The position numbers and the translations under genes are program-made. Positions 12,084 through 24,400 of a stretch of DNA of 64,000 bases are shown one piece after another. The stretch spans positions 214,872,943-214,936,942 of the forward strand of contig NC_080671.1 of NCBI RefSeq assembly GCF_030247195.1, in the 5' to 3' direction. The DNA comes from Topomyia yanbarensis (lineage: Eukaryota > Arthropoda > Insecta > Diptera > Culicidae). Positions within the stretch are counted from its first letter, which is position 1, and every line of letters starts with the position of its first letter. The notes under the pieces are model-generated. The model had not been told where the DNA came from. It searched no databases and saw only the letters and a program-made list of their open reading frames with translations.

Positions 12084-12469
12084 CAGTAGTGTGAAATTAA
12101 TCTGCAGTAAAAAGTGAAAGTGCAAAGTGAAACCACCGAGTAGATCACAACGTTAAAGTAGGGTGACTATTTGGAAGAAAAAAAGAACGCACCAGATAGT
12201 GAAACTGTTAGAAGTTATCACATCTGCACTTGTAGAGAAATCCATCCGGATCGCAAAAGCAGCCGCACTGTTCCAGAACCTAAGTAGCCAGAGTAGCTAG
12301 TAACTCACTACTGGAAAAAGGGAGACTTCAGGACGTGCTGAGGAGATAATAGGATTCGATACAACCCCGAACGCGCGCTCCAAGTATTCCACGATTCCGT
12401 ACGTAAGAGTTTTCGGAACTGGACATCACGTATCTTGTGGCATACCCACAGGATGTTCGGACTATTCAT

Positions 12470-12477
12470 GTAAGTAA
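12470..12477 (+). promoter_or_regulatory. Candidate env splice donor
   Basis: GTAAGTAA matches the donor consensus. The ATG at 12453-12455 is followed by 17 nt of open exon before the donor. With the acceptor at 17595-17596, the phase matches the env frame. Confidence 0.55.
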
Positions 12478-12484
12478 CCTCAAG

Positions 12485-12855
<371 letters not shown>

Positions 12856-13070
12856 AGTGAACCAAACAAAAAAGTGAAACCAAAAAAGTAATTAACAAGT
12901 GAAAACTAACATAGTGTATAAGGAAAAGTGTAATAACAAAACATACTAACACAGATAACCTAACTAAAGTGAACTAACAAGTAACAACATAATATTTAGC
13001 GAGGAGTGTAGTATTAACTTCACCAACAATTGATAACTTAATTAGAGAACTTGAAAATCTCCATATCGAC

Positions 13071-14418
13071 ATGGCCCAGGTACAGGTACAAGAGATTTTG
13101 GATCGTATTGCGGCACTAGAAGCTGCAAGAGCGGTTCCCGAAGAAGAGGATTATTTGGATCCTCCTCTACATTTGACAAACGCCACTGATGGTCCAGTAA
13201 ATCTGGAATCTTTTGAAAAGATTCCAGATTTGGTGAAAGATTTACCTATCTTCACCGGCGATCCAAATGAAATATCTATTTGGTTGAACGATGCCGAAGG
13301 GCTCGTCCCCCTTTATAAACCTCACGCAAACAGTTCTCTCGAACAAAAAAATAAATTCCACATGGTTTGCAAAACCATTAGAAGAAAAACACGAGGTGAA
13401 GCGAATGATGCACTAGTAGCATCAAACGTGAACATCAATTGGAAATTAATTAAGAGAACGCTTGAAACATATTACGGAGAAAAACGCGACATTGGTACTT
13501 TAGACTATTAATTAATGAACTGCCAACAGAGAGGCAGATCATTAGAAGAGTATTACGACGAAATAAATAGACTATTGTCCTTATTGGCAAACCAAATAAA
13601 GAGTGACACACGATTTACTCACCCCGAAGCTTCTAAAGCAATGATTGAAACCTTTAATGACAAGGCCCTTGACGCTTTCGTCAGAGGACTTGATGGTGAT
13701 ATCGGAAAATTCTTGAAGAATTATAGACCTGATTCATTGGCTTCTGCATACGCCTATTGTATTTCCTTCCAAAACATAGAATTTAGAAAAAATTTGACCA
13801 AAGCAAGAATACCAGAAACACCGCAAGGACCAAGAAATATGATTCCTTTAACTACACCCAAGATACCACCAAGAATACCTCCAAGACCAATTCCCCAACT
13901 AATCCCAATAAAATCATTTATGCAAAACCAACACATGTATCCAAAACCTTTCCACCAACAGCAAATGTTTGCACTACCCTTCCAACAGCAACAAATATAT
14001 AATGCCAAACCTTTCCCGCAACCACAATTTTTTCAATCCCAGACCTTTCCAACAACAACAAGCTTTTAACCCAAAACCTCAAATTCCGCCAAGAAATAAC
14101 TTCCAAAAACCAGAGCCGATGGAAGTTGACCAATCAATTCGTACCAGGCAAATTAACTATGGTAATAGACCGCAAGCATCGCACCAACAAAATCCCCCTT
14201 TGAAAAGACCAAGATTATTTAACATAGCGACAAATGAAACCCCTTACCCAGAACAAACTACCGAAGAAGAAATAGAATCAACTAATGAAAATGAACTCGT
14301 TGAAATTACTTCAGATGATTGGAAACAAGCAATGGAAAGATACCTTCAATTAATAGAATCCCAAGAAACCGAAACAAATACAGATGAACCTGAAGCAGAG
14401 TTTAATTTTTTAGAATAA
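13071..14418 (+). pseudogene. errantivirus gag (one nonsense codon, one frameshift)
   Basis: The ATG at 13071 opens a gag-like frame with MAQVQVQEILDRI and FTGDPNEISIWL. It is interrupted by an in-frame TAA at 13509-13511 inside a conserved stretch, and resumes in the same frame (13515-14069). A one-base shift in the T6 run near 14028-14033 moves the reading to the frame that closes at 14416-14418. The middle has four PF-QQQ-type repeats, and the C-terminal part is acidic. No zinc knuckle is seen, as in other errantivirus gags. The product would form the capsid. Gag and pol are linked by the slippery site at 14406-14412. Confidence 0.82.
14406..14412 (+). promoter_or_regulatory. -1 ribosomal frameshift site between gag and pol
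   Basis: T TTT TTA in the gag frame, four bases before the gag TAA (14416-14418). A -1 slip passes directly into the protease-RT frame that reads through 14466. The U UUU UUA heptamer is a proven slippery sequence in other retroelements. Confidence 0.75.
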
Positions 14419-17400
14419 ACTCGACATTACCATACTTCTTATACTATGGTAATCCCACAAAACCATTGAAAATTCTAGTTGATACTGGATCAAATAAAAA
14501 TTATATTCTTCCTAGGGTTACAAAAATCTATCACACGGTAAGTAAACCCTTTTCCGTCTCATCAGTCGGAGGAGATATCCTAATAACTAAATACTCACAA
14601 GGTAAGTTCTTTTATCCTTATAATGATAACATAATTAAATTTTTCCACATGGCAGAGCTAAAGACTTTCGATGCTGTTATAGGACACGACACATTGAAAG
14701 AATTAAAAGCAGTCATTGATACCTCAAAGGATCAATTGATTCTTCCAGGGAAACACATAATACCACTACAACAACATCACTTTCAACAAATAAATAAAAT
14801 AATTATAAGAGATGAACATTTACAAAAACCAGAAAAAATCCGATTGCAAGAATTTTTAGAAAATTTTCAAGATTTATTTCAGCCAGCCGATGAAAAACTA
14901 CCATTCACGCGACGTATAAAAACTGAAATCAGAACTACCGATGACAACGCTGTATATAGTAAATCATATCCGTACCCACAAACTTTAAAATCAGAAGTCA
15001 CAAAACAAATTGATAAACTACTCAAAGATGGTATAATTCAACCATCCCGATCTCCCTACAATTCCCCTGTCTGGATTGTACCATAAAAACTTGACGTATC
15101 CGGAGAAAAAAAAATATAGAATGGTTATTGACTACAGGAAAATTAACTCGAAAACTATCAGTGATAGATACCCTATCCCTGATACATCTGCAGTTCTAGC
15201 AAACCTTGGCAATAACAAATATTACACTACATTGGATCTTGCATCTGGATTTCACCAGATACCAATGAACGAGAAGGACATAGAAAAGACTGCATTTTCC
15301 GTCAACAATGGAAAATACGAGTTTGTTCGTATGCCCTTTGGATTAAAAAATGCACCAGCAATTTTTCAAAGAGTTATGGACGATGTTCTACGAGAACATA
15401 TTGGAAAAATATGTCATGTATATATTGATGACATAATAATATTTGGAAAAACATTCGAAGAACATTTACAAAATTTAAAAAAGGTTTTTGAAACACTTCG
15501 TAAGGCGAATTTCAAGATACAGCCTGATAAATCTGAATTTTTAAGATCAGAAGTAGAATTCTTAGGATTTATTGTTTCAGAAAACGGTTTGAAACCCAAC
15601 ATGAAAAAAGTAGAAAGCATCCAAAAATACCCCGAACCAAAGAATCTAAAAGAACTAAGAGCATTTCTCGGCCTTTCAGGATACTATAGACGTTTTGTTA
15701 AGGATTATGCTAAAACAGCAAAACCCCTAACAAATTTTTTAAGAGGAGAGGATGGCCATAGCCAGATTTCAAAAAACCAATCCAAAAATCATGCAATACA
15801 ACTAGATGAAGAAGAAAGAAAAGCGTTCCAACTTCTGAAAGACATTCTATCATCCAAAGATGTACTTTCATTCCCAAATTTCGAAAACCCTTTTCTATTA
15901 ACAACAGATGCCTCAGACAAAGCCATCGGAGCAGTTCTATCTCAACAGTTTTACGATGGAGAAAGACCCATTACCTTCATTTCACGCACATTATCCAAAA
16001 CAGAAGAAAATTACGCAACAAACGAAAAAGAAATGCTAGCCGTAGTTTGGGCACTACACTCATTAAGAAATTTCATTTACGGAACAAAATTGCATATCTA
16101 TACTGATCATCTTCCCTTGACATTTACATTATCACCAAAAAACAATAATGCTAAATTAAAACGATGGAAAGCATTTCTAGAAGAACATGACTATACGATG
16201 CACTACAAACCGGGAAAAGCAAATGTAGTAGCAGACGCACTCTCACGTATCCAAATCAACTCATTGACGCCTACACAACATTCATCTGACGAAGACGATT
16301 CATCATTCATACCATCAACCGAAGCTCCAATTAACGTTTTTCGAAATCAACTTATTTTCAAAATTGGTCAAAACTCTAGTCACGAATTAAATATCCCTTT
16401 CGAAAATTACAAAAGACACATTTTCACAGAGCCAAGATTCACTGTCGAATTCCTGAAGGAAAAATGAGAAGTTATTTAATCCCATGTATTCTGAACGGAA
16501 TAATGACAGATGAACCAATAATGGGCACAATACAAGAAATCTACAGATCTAATTACAATCCTAAAATCCTCAAAGTTCGGTACTCACAAAAACTTGTACA
16601 AGATTTATCAGAACCAGAAGAACAATTAGAAGAGATTAAAAAAATTCATATCTTCGCACATAGAAATGCTAGAGAGAATTCATTACAACTTATAAAACAG
16701 TATTACATTCCAAAATTAACAAAGATTACACAACAGTACGTAAAAACATGTGAGATTTGCAAAACCGAAAAATACGAGAGAAACCCTCCTAAATTCATTC
16801 CAGTAAAAACACCAGTTCCAACATATCCAGGAGAAATCATTCACATTGATATATTTGTGTACAACCTTCAAAATCTCTTCATTACTTCAATTGACAAATT
16901 TTCAAAATTCCTTAAAGTCAGAAGCATTAAGTCAAAATCTAGATACTAGATACAAATACTAGATGTAAAGGATGTATTAATGCAATTACTTTACGATTGG
17001 GATCTGCCAGCTCATATAGTAATAGACAATGAAAGCTCTTTTGTATCTAATGTTATAGAACAACAAATAAAAAATTTAGGAATCCAAATTTTCAAGACAC
17101 CAGTAAACAGATCAGAAACCAATGGCCAAATAGAACGTTGTCACTCCACTATTAGAGAAATAGCAAGATGTTTGCAGCAATTGAATCCAGATTTTTCAGT
17201 TAACACATTAATACAAATGGCAGCCCACAGATACAACAATTCTATACATTCATTTATTAAAGACACACCAAGAAATATTTACCAAGGCAATAATGTAGAT
17301 AACCTTCCATTAGAAGAATTCGCTAGACAAAGAGAAAAAGATCACAACAAAGTTTTAAAGATACACAAAGACAAAGACGAAAAAACAATAGAAAAGCATT

Positions 17401-17570
17401 ATAAAAGTTACGAACCTAACAAATATGCATATGAAAAATCTAATGAAATATCCAAAAGAAAAAGCAGGTACAAAACAATCAAAATCAAAGAAAATCATAA
17501 CACATATGTCATAGACCAAAACAATAGAAAAATACATAAAACTAATTTAAGAAAGGATACTAACGAGTAA
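14406..17570 (+). pseudogene. errantivirus pol: protease, RT, RNase H, integrase (broken)
   Basis: Protease has LVDTGSNKNYI (about 14475). RT has YIDDIII at about 15421. RNase H has TDASDKAIGAVLSQ, and a chromodomain-free integrase follows with an H2C2 zinc region (HIFAHRN...CEICK, about 16650-16765) and the D, D, E residues in IHIDIF, VIDNESSF and GQIER. Lesions are TAA at 15084-15086, one extra base in an A9 run near 15106-15114, a frameshift in an A run near 16460, and TAG at 16947-16949 within a short local duplication. Every domain is recognisable in order, with no large deletion. The C-terminus ends at 17570, just ahead of env. Confidence 0.87.
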
Positions 17571-17594
17571 AAATCAAAATTTCTCAAACTTTTC

Positions 17595-17596
17595 AG
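17595..17596 (+). promoter_or_regulatory. Candidate env splice acceptor
   Basis: The AG ends a pyrimidine-rich tract (TTTCTCAAACTTTTCAG) shortly after the pol stop. Exon phase matches the donor at 12470, which is the standard way errantiviruses make the env subgenomic RNA. Confidence 0.55.
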
Positions 17597-18524
17597 ACTC
17601 GCCCTCTGCGTGTCAATCTTGGAAGCATCACTACAAATTCACGACTTGACAAACAATCCATTAGCAATCATCCCATTAGGACAAGCCAAAATTAAGACAG
17701 GATACATTCGAATTTTTCATACTATAGACGTAGTTCAAGTCGGTAATATAATTGCAAGCATCAATGATGAAGTAGAAAAAGATCCTTACCCAAACCCACT
17801 TTATGAACTAATACAACTTAAGAATCGCAATTTATATGAAACATTTTTAAAATTAAAACCACTGGTGAAACGCCGAAAGAGACTCGACTCAATTGGAAGA
17901 GGATGGAAATGGATCGCTGGAAGCCCCGACGCCGACGACCTACGAATCATAAATGCTACACTAAACTCACTAATCCAAAACAATAATAAGCAGATATTGA
18001 TAAATGATGCAATAGGAAAAAGAGTTCAAGACATTACTGACATTACCAACCAAATACTCGTACTAGAAAAGGCAAGAATGAGGAACAAAACCATAAAATT
18101 CAATCAACTTGTTATTTTGTCTAACCTGAATTCGCTACAAAACCAAGTCGAAACGCTAGAAGAAGCAATCCTTCTTGCAAAACATGGAATACCCAGCAGC
18201 AAGATACTTTCGATGAGAGACTTCGAACTCATTGTATCCTTTCTGCAAAGCCATGATATATACATTTCATCCTTTGAAGAACTTTTGTCACAGTCTACAG
18301 CACAAGTGACATTGAATGACACACACATCGCGTATATACTAAAAGTACCACAATATGAGCATGAGCATGAGCATGAGCATGATGACCGCACAATTCGTAG
18401 TTGCTACTCCGTGATTGACCAGAACAAGCGAAATTGCACAGAGAATCAACAGATGGGGCCTGGGAGTAGCTATCCATCCTCCATGTGCAAAACTCGAGAG
18501 TTCTATATTTTAAAATGTCAATAA
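17597..18524 (+). pseudogene. errantivirus env, 3'-truncated
   Basis: The frame continues from the acceptor exon start at 17597 to a stop at 18522-18524, with no ATG of its own near the start; the first conventional codon available is GTG at 17610. It shows a hydrophobic leader-like N-terminus, a basic RRKR cleavage-type site near 17868-17882 followed by a WKWIAGSPDA segment shared with gypsy-family and baculovirus-F-like fusion proteins, a long helical region, and a (GAGCAT)n-encoded HE repeat at about 18357-18382. The family is normally about 450-500 residues with a C-terminal membrane anchor. This copy has about 310 and no visible anchor, and the reading after about 18450 no longer looks like env. 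It is a degraded endogenous copy. Confidence 0.75.
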
Positions 18525-19504
18525 CGGCGCCGGCTACGTCCTTACAGTCATCGGGGAAGGAAAGGAATATTAGTGTGGCAAACGTTGTTATGGAGACCGT
18601 GTATACCTCTGCATCTCCACGTTTGCCATGGGAAGGAGTTTTTGTTAGTGGGATGGGGTTAAGCGTTACACAAATCTGGATTCACCTTGATAAGCGATAC
18701 GATCTATGCAACTCTCTGGAGTGTTATCATTTTCATGTTGCTCTAGGCAGCCGGCTGCCGAGAATTTGTGATAGATTTATCGTTTGTTGAATTAATACGG
18801 AAATACTTACTTTGCAAAAAAAAATGCAACTTCAACTCCTGGCAACCGGTTGCCGGGAGTGTTGCCTATGCTTAAATAAATTAACTTTTGCAGGTGAAAT
18901 GTGAACGAATTTATTATTTCCTGCTTCTTCGTTCCGGCGAAACACGAGCGTCCAAGAATGATACAATATAACATAAAGCCTAGACCAAGATTTCGTAACA
19001 CAACATTTATAGTTTATCATGACTGATACTACTACAGGCAATGAAACGACCGCTATGTATTGCTTTTTCTCCACGAACGATTGAATAAAATACCGATTTT
19101 TAAGCAATTAATGTTCGCGCGGGCTTTTATGCTAACGGGAATGCATTTTGAGCGGCACCACCTAAGTACCTAAAACGACCGACTTTGTATGTCCGATATA
19201 CAACCGATGACACGCGCTTCACGCTAACTACTAGAAATAGAGGCAACACTGAAGACAAGGAGAACGATAAGAATGCAATCTACTGATTATAGCTAGAATA
19301 AGCTGAAAATGTAAGAAATGAAGTAGAGAATCATGTTCTGGTCCCTCCCAAGACAATACTGATATTATTATGCGCATCACAAAATATGGTTAACATGCCA
19401 AGTAATAGTATATCCTGATCCCTGTACCTACCATAACGGCGGCCAACATCGTCCCGCCCGCAACACCCCAACAGTTCCCAACCTGCCCACGTCATACGCC
19501 TATT
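18525..19504. other. Unassigned junction DNA with inverted motifs
   Basis: About 1 kb with no gene I can support. It contains a perfect 10-bp inverted pair TGGCAAACGT / ACGTTTGCCA (18576-18585 and 18619-18628), and two related perfect palindromes, GGCAGCCGGCTGCC (18746-18759) and GGCAACCGGTTGCC (18841-18854). It separates the truncated errantivirus from the satellite array and may contain fragments of another element. Confidence 0.5.
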
Positions 19505-19711
19505 TTAATCCACCTAGCGGTGCAATTGTGCCTTTCTCAATCATGAATCACGAGAATGTGTGCGTTGTTTATATTCATTAAAAACTTTTAAATGCATATA
19601 TTACATTTTATTATTATACAGCACATGACAACTATATACAGGAAAATAAATCATTATTCGAGTTCTAAAATTTTGAAAAAGGAAAAACAGCCACGGTAAT
19701 ATTGAACTGAA
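19505..19711 (+). repeat. 207-bp tandem duplication, copy 1
   Basis: Begins TTAATCCACCTAGCGG and includes GTGCCTTTCTCAAT, which is the reverse complement of the ATTGAGAAAGGC that ends every unit of the downstream array. It therefore looks like the other terminus of the same ancestral element. It is near-identical to 19721-19927 with a period of 216 bp. Confidence 0.9.
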
Positions 19712-19720
19712 AAAACTTTT

Positions 19721-19927
19721 TTAATCCACCTAGCGGTGCAATTGTGCCTTTCTCAATCATGAATCACGAGAATGTGTGCGTTGTTTATATTCATTAAAAA
19801 CTTTTAAATGCATATATTACATTTTATTATTATACAGCACATGACAACTATATACAGGAAAATAAATCATTATTCGAGTTCTAAAATTTTGAAAAAGGAA
19901 AAACAGCCACGGTAATATTGAACTGAA
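19721..19927 (+). repeat. 207-bp tandem duplication, copy 2
   Basis: Second copy of the block, joined at its right end directly to the first satellite unit through GGTGCAAAA. Only this copy is contiguous with the array. Confidence 0.9.
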
Positions 19928-20797
19928 AAAAGGTGCAAAAAAGGTGCAAAATCAGCAAAGTCCCAAAAAGTCGATTTTTATAAAAAAAAATTTTTTCGAG
20001 ATAACATAAAATCTCGACGTTTCATGCATTTTAAAGATGTTTGGCATCAAAAATACGAATTCGATTTCTGAAATTTCATGAGGTCCCCCCTTTGAAAAAA
20101 AAATTGAGTTCCGGCTTGTATGGGAATTTCATATGTGACCGGACGATTTAGTCTATATTTCCGGACCCATATAAGCGATCCATACGAAATTTTATAGACA
20201 TCTGTGGGGATATTATAGCTATCATTTGGGACTAAGTTTGTGAAAATCGGCCCAACCATTTTCGGGAAACTGATGTGAGTTCGTAAATTTTGAAAGATGG
20301 CCGGTTTTCCCGGGCACTTCCGGAACCATCTATGGTGGTCAATGTAATGAACGAAAGTTTGGTTGGCCGTCGGTGACCTAGAACAGCAAATTTAAGTTGT
20401 TTGAGAGACATTTTAGCGAAATTTTTACCTTTTTTGCTTTCATCGGAGTATCGGTTTGAATCACAATTTGCTATGTGATCGCACGCCACAACCTGTAACT
20501 CCGGAACCGGAAGTCGGATCGGGATGAAATTAAATAGCCATTTGCGGGGACGCAATACCTTTCATTTGAGGCCAAGCTTAGTCGAATCGGTCTAGCCATC
20601 TCCGAGAAACCGATGTGACTGTTATTCTGAATTTAGATACTTCCGCCGGGGCTTCCGGAACCGATAATGGTGGCCAATGTGGCCAAACAGACTTTGAATG
20701 GATGTTAGTGACCTAATACTACAAATCGAAGCAGTTGTGGTCATATTTTGGAAAAAAATTCACCTTTATACATTCATTGAAGAATTTATTAAAATCG
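19928..20797 (+). repeat. Satellite unit 1, left part
   Basis: The first unit is slightly divergent: it has a doubled GGTGCAAAA start, ATCTATGG in place of GTCTATGG in subunit B, and GTAATGAAC for GTAGTCAAC. It stops within the D/E junction where the LOA-like LINE begins. Confidence 0.85.
20579..20797 (+). repeat. 219-bp flanking duplication, left copy
   Basis: Runs from TAGTCGAATCGG to TTAAAATCG immediately before the LINE. It matches 25347-25565 at equal length with one mismatch (20780, A for C), and both share variants (CCGATAATGG, CCAAACAGAC) absent from many other units. Confidence 0.85.
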
Positions 20798-21473
20798 GCC
20801 CAAATCTACCAAACAGGGAACCCCAATTCCATAGTGTCATGTGACCCGTGCTATGGGTAAAATTGTTGAGGGGGTTTAAAACATTCTCAATGGCGAACGG
20901 AGCCTGGGAAGAGTCGGGCGAACTCCCCAGTATGCCGCATTACGCAGCGGAACGTTCACTCTACACACCGATTTTTTTCACCGATGATCCACTTAATTTT
21001 GCCGAATTTTTGTTGGCTGGGGGTTTGCTGAGACTCTCGGCTGATGGTAGTTCGGTGAAGTTTTGTTGAGTTTCGATTATCAAATTTCGATGCGTACAGA
21101 TGAACCTGCCCATAGGCCGTGTGGTATCCGGCCTAGAATTGAGCCACTGGAGTCCTGCTGCCATGTCGTAGGAGGCGACTGAAAGTAGGAGACCCTAAGT
21201 CAAGGTGTAGTTCCGTGCCGAGGACTTAATGACTGGAGGGTCTAAAATATGCCAGTCGCGCACGGAGCATTTTGGGTTTTGCCCTTACTGTGTTATGCGA
21301 ATCTCTGACACAGTGGACCATTATTTTCTTCGCAAATCGTGGGAATCAAATGATCATGTCCCATTTGAACCTGATATGGCTCGCTAAATGCGTTAACATC
21401 CCAACTCGCTTGGTGTCCTCTAGTTGTTGTGCAATTTGTGTTGGAGATGAAATGTACAGTTCTCTAATCAACA
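20798..21473 (+). promoter_or_regulatory. 5' leader of the LOA-like LINE
   Basis: Non-coding. Segment 20820-20942 aligns with Waldo leader 37344-37460 (shared ACCCCAATTCCA, GACCCGTG, GAGGGGGT and CGGAGCCTG, with a short stem flanking the G run). Segment 21285-21352 aligns with 37465-37535. Between them this element has about 340 extra bases, probably an inserted repeat. A promoter role is inferred from LINE biology. Confidence 0.65.
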
Positions 21474-24400
21474 ATGGTTAGAATAGCACAAGTCAATCTC
21501 CAACATAAACGTACAGCAACTATGAATTTATCTCGACTCATGCAGGAAGGTAAAGCTTCCATAGCATTGGTTCAAGAACCGTATTTCCATAAAGGAAACT
21601 TCTATTTTGGAAAGTTACTGAACGCTGCCTTCATTGCTTACAACAAGACAGGCATGACTAACCCACGTGAAATGCCTCGTGCTTGCATTCTTGCAAATAA
21701 GGCTATTGACGCGTGTCTCATATCGGAGCTCACAACTCGCGATATCTGTGTTGTCACAGTTACATTGACTGTCGGAAACGTAGACAAAAAATATATATAT
21801 ATATATTGTTCAGCATACCTACCGCATAACGAATCATCTCCTTCTGATGATTTCAAAAGCGTTGTATCATATTGTAGCAGAAATGGGCTTCCGCTCATTA
21901 TCGGCAGTGATGCGAATGCTCATCACATCATTTGGGGCAGCTCAGACATCAATCTGAGAGGCTCTGAACTGATGGAGTACATAAGTAGTACAAATCTCCA
22001 TATTCTGAATGTGGGAAACCGACCAACTTTTGCGAGGTCTGGGAGGGAGGAGGTGTTAGACATAACACTTTGCTCTGATAGAATTTTGCATGAACTGGGA
22101 AATTGGCAGGTTCCAAATGAAACTGAACCGTCTCTATCCGATCATAAATATATATTTTTGGATCATTTTGATGTCACCTTCAATGTGGTGACATATCGTA
22201 ATCCTAAATCTACAAAATGGGACCTCTTTTTGGAAAACTTGGCGACTAAATTTCATGGATATTTTCCAACAATTAGTCAATTAGACGACTTAGATGACGT
22301 CGTGGATACGACAAACTCATTCATATTAGCATCCTACGAAGAAGCTTGTCCACTTCGTACTGTTAAATCGACTAGGGGAACCCCTTGGTGGAGGGCTGAG
22401 CTTGAAAGAATGAAGAAAGTTATGAGAAGAGCTTGGAACCGGCGTCAGCGTGATGACTCCAGGGCTTTCAGGTCAGCTCGTAGTGCATATAAGAAATGTC
22501 TAAGATCTGCAGAACGGGCTGGCTGGCAAAGCCTATGCACTAATGTCTCTAGTCTGAACGAGGCTAGCAGATTAAATAAAATTCTCTCCAAATCGAATGA
22601 TTTTCAGATGAACTCCTTGAAAACCAGAGATGGTGTTTATGTGACGGACGAAAAAGATGTTCTTAATTGTCTCTTCGACACACACTTTCCAGGTTGTATC
22701 GATCCGGAGTTAAACAATGTTCACAGATCTCATTCTGGTGATTCGGACTCGTGGGCGTTAGCACGCACATTGGTTTCCACTGAATCGGTCAAGTGGGCAG
22801 TTGACAGCTTTGCTCCATACAAATCACCCGGAAAAGATGGAATACTTCCCGTGCTACTGCAAAAGGGATTTGATATTCTTAAACATGTCTTGAAAAAGAT
22901 TTTGCTTTCCAGTCTTGCTACCGGGTATATCCCGAAAGCATGGCGAGAAATAACTGTTTGATTTATTCCCAAAGGGGGGCGCTCAAGCTATGAAGAAGCC
23001 AAGAGTTTTAGGCCTATCAGCTTAAGTTCTTTTCTTCTGAAAGCTTTGGAACGGATAATCGATCATCACATCAGGAACGTTAGTTTAGTTGAATATCCAC
23101 TGCACAAAATGCAACATGCATATCAGTGTGGGAAATCCACGATAACTCTGCTTCACGATGTTGTTTACAACATTGAGAAAGCCTTCTCGCTCAAGCAATC
23201 CAGCTTGGGTGTATTCCTAGATATTGAGGGTGCTTTTGACAATGTGTCCTTCCAGTCTATTCTGGAAGCGACGCGCGGTCATGGGATACCTGCATGTATC
23301 TCAGGTTGGATAAACGCAATGCTTAGTAACCGCATACTTTGCTCGTCACTGCGACAGGCTGAGATACGGAAGTTGAGTATTTGCGGTTGTCCTCAGGGCG
23401 GCGTTCTGTCACCTTTGTTATGGAACTTAGTAGCTGACGGCTTGTTGAAGAAACTCAATGAGCTTGGATTTCCAACCTACGGGTTTGCTGACGATTACCA
23501 AATACTAATTACTGGATTTTGCATCGGAACAATCTTTGACTTAATGCAACAGGCATTAAGAGCTGTCGAACAGTGGTGTCGACAAGTTAAACTATCAGTT
23601 AACCCAAGCAAAACTTCAATGGTTCTTTTCACGAAGAAGCGAATTACAACCGGGGTTCGTCCCTTGCAGTTCTTTGATTCTGAGCTACTGTGTGCAGATC
23701 AAGTCAAATACGTTGGAGTCATATTGGATTCCAAACTGAATTGGTCTGCTCACATTGAGTTCAGAGTCAAGAAAGCGTGCATGGCCTTCGGGCAGTGCAG
23801 ACGAACTTTTGGAAAGACCTGGGGTCTCAAACCTAAATACATCTATTGGATTTACACGACAATTGTACGTCCAATACTGTCATACGGATGCCTTGTGTGG
23901 TGGCAGAGGGGAGAGGTGGTGACAGTCCAGTCAAAGCTGAACCATCTGCAAAGAAATGCGCTCATGGCGTTGACTGGTGCTTTCACCACGACTCCGACTG
24001 CTGCTCTTGAGGCACTTCTAAATATCAAACCATTACACATACACTTAAAACAAGAAGCACTATCATGTGCATACAGACTGCAGGTTACTGGGCTTTGGAA
24101 CAGTAATCATGTTGATCTTGCTACCAGTCATACACGATTGTGGTCACAAATGGTTACATGGGGTGAAGATATTCTTGCTCCCAGCGATATTACACTCACT
24201 TGTAGTTTTCCTTACAGGACATTCCATGTGAAGATTCCCTCTCGAGAGGAGTGGTTGTCTGGCTTTATGGAAAGACAACAACAAACGCTAGTGGTTTGTT
24301 ACACTGACGGTTCTCTGATGGAGGGACGTGCCGGTGCTGGTGTCTACTGTCGTGAAATGAGATTGGAACAATCTCACTCACTAGGTAGATACTGTACTGT

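Noticed and set aside
18485..19107. Small frames in the DNA between the errantivirus and the array
   Set aside because: No homology that I recognise, no start context, and overlap with inverted motifs. Not supported as genes.
20798..20945. HDV-like self-cleaving ribozyme at the LINE 5' end (TGGCGAACGG after a stem)
   Set aside because: The 3' part resembles the J4/2 region, but I could not find matching P1 and P2 strands at the exact 5' end, and the Waldo-like leader lacks GGCGAAC.
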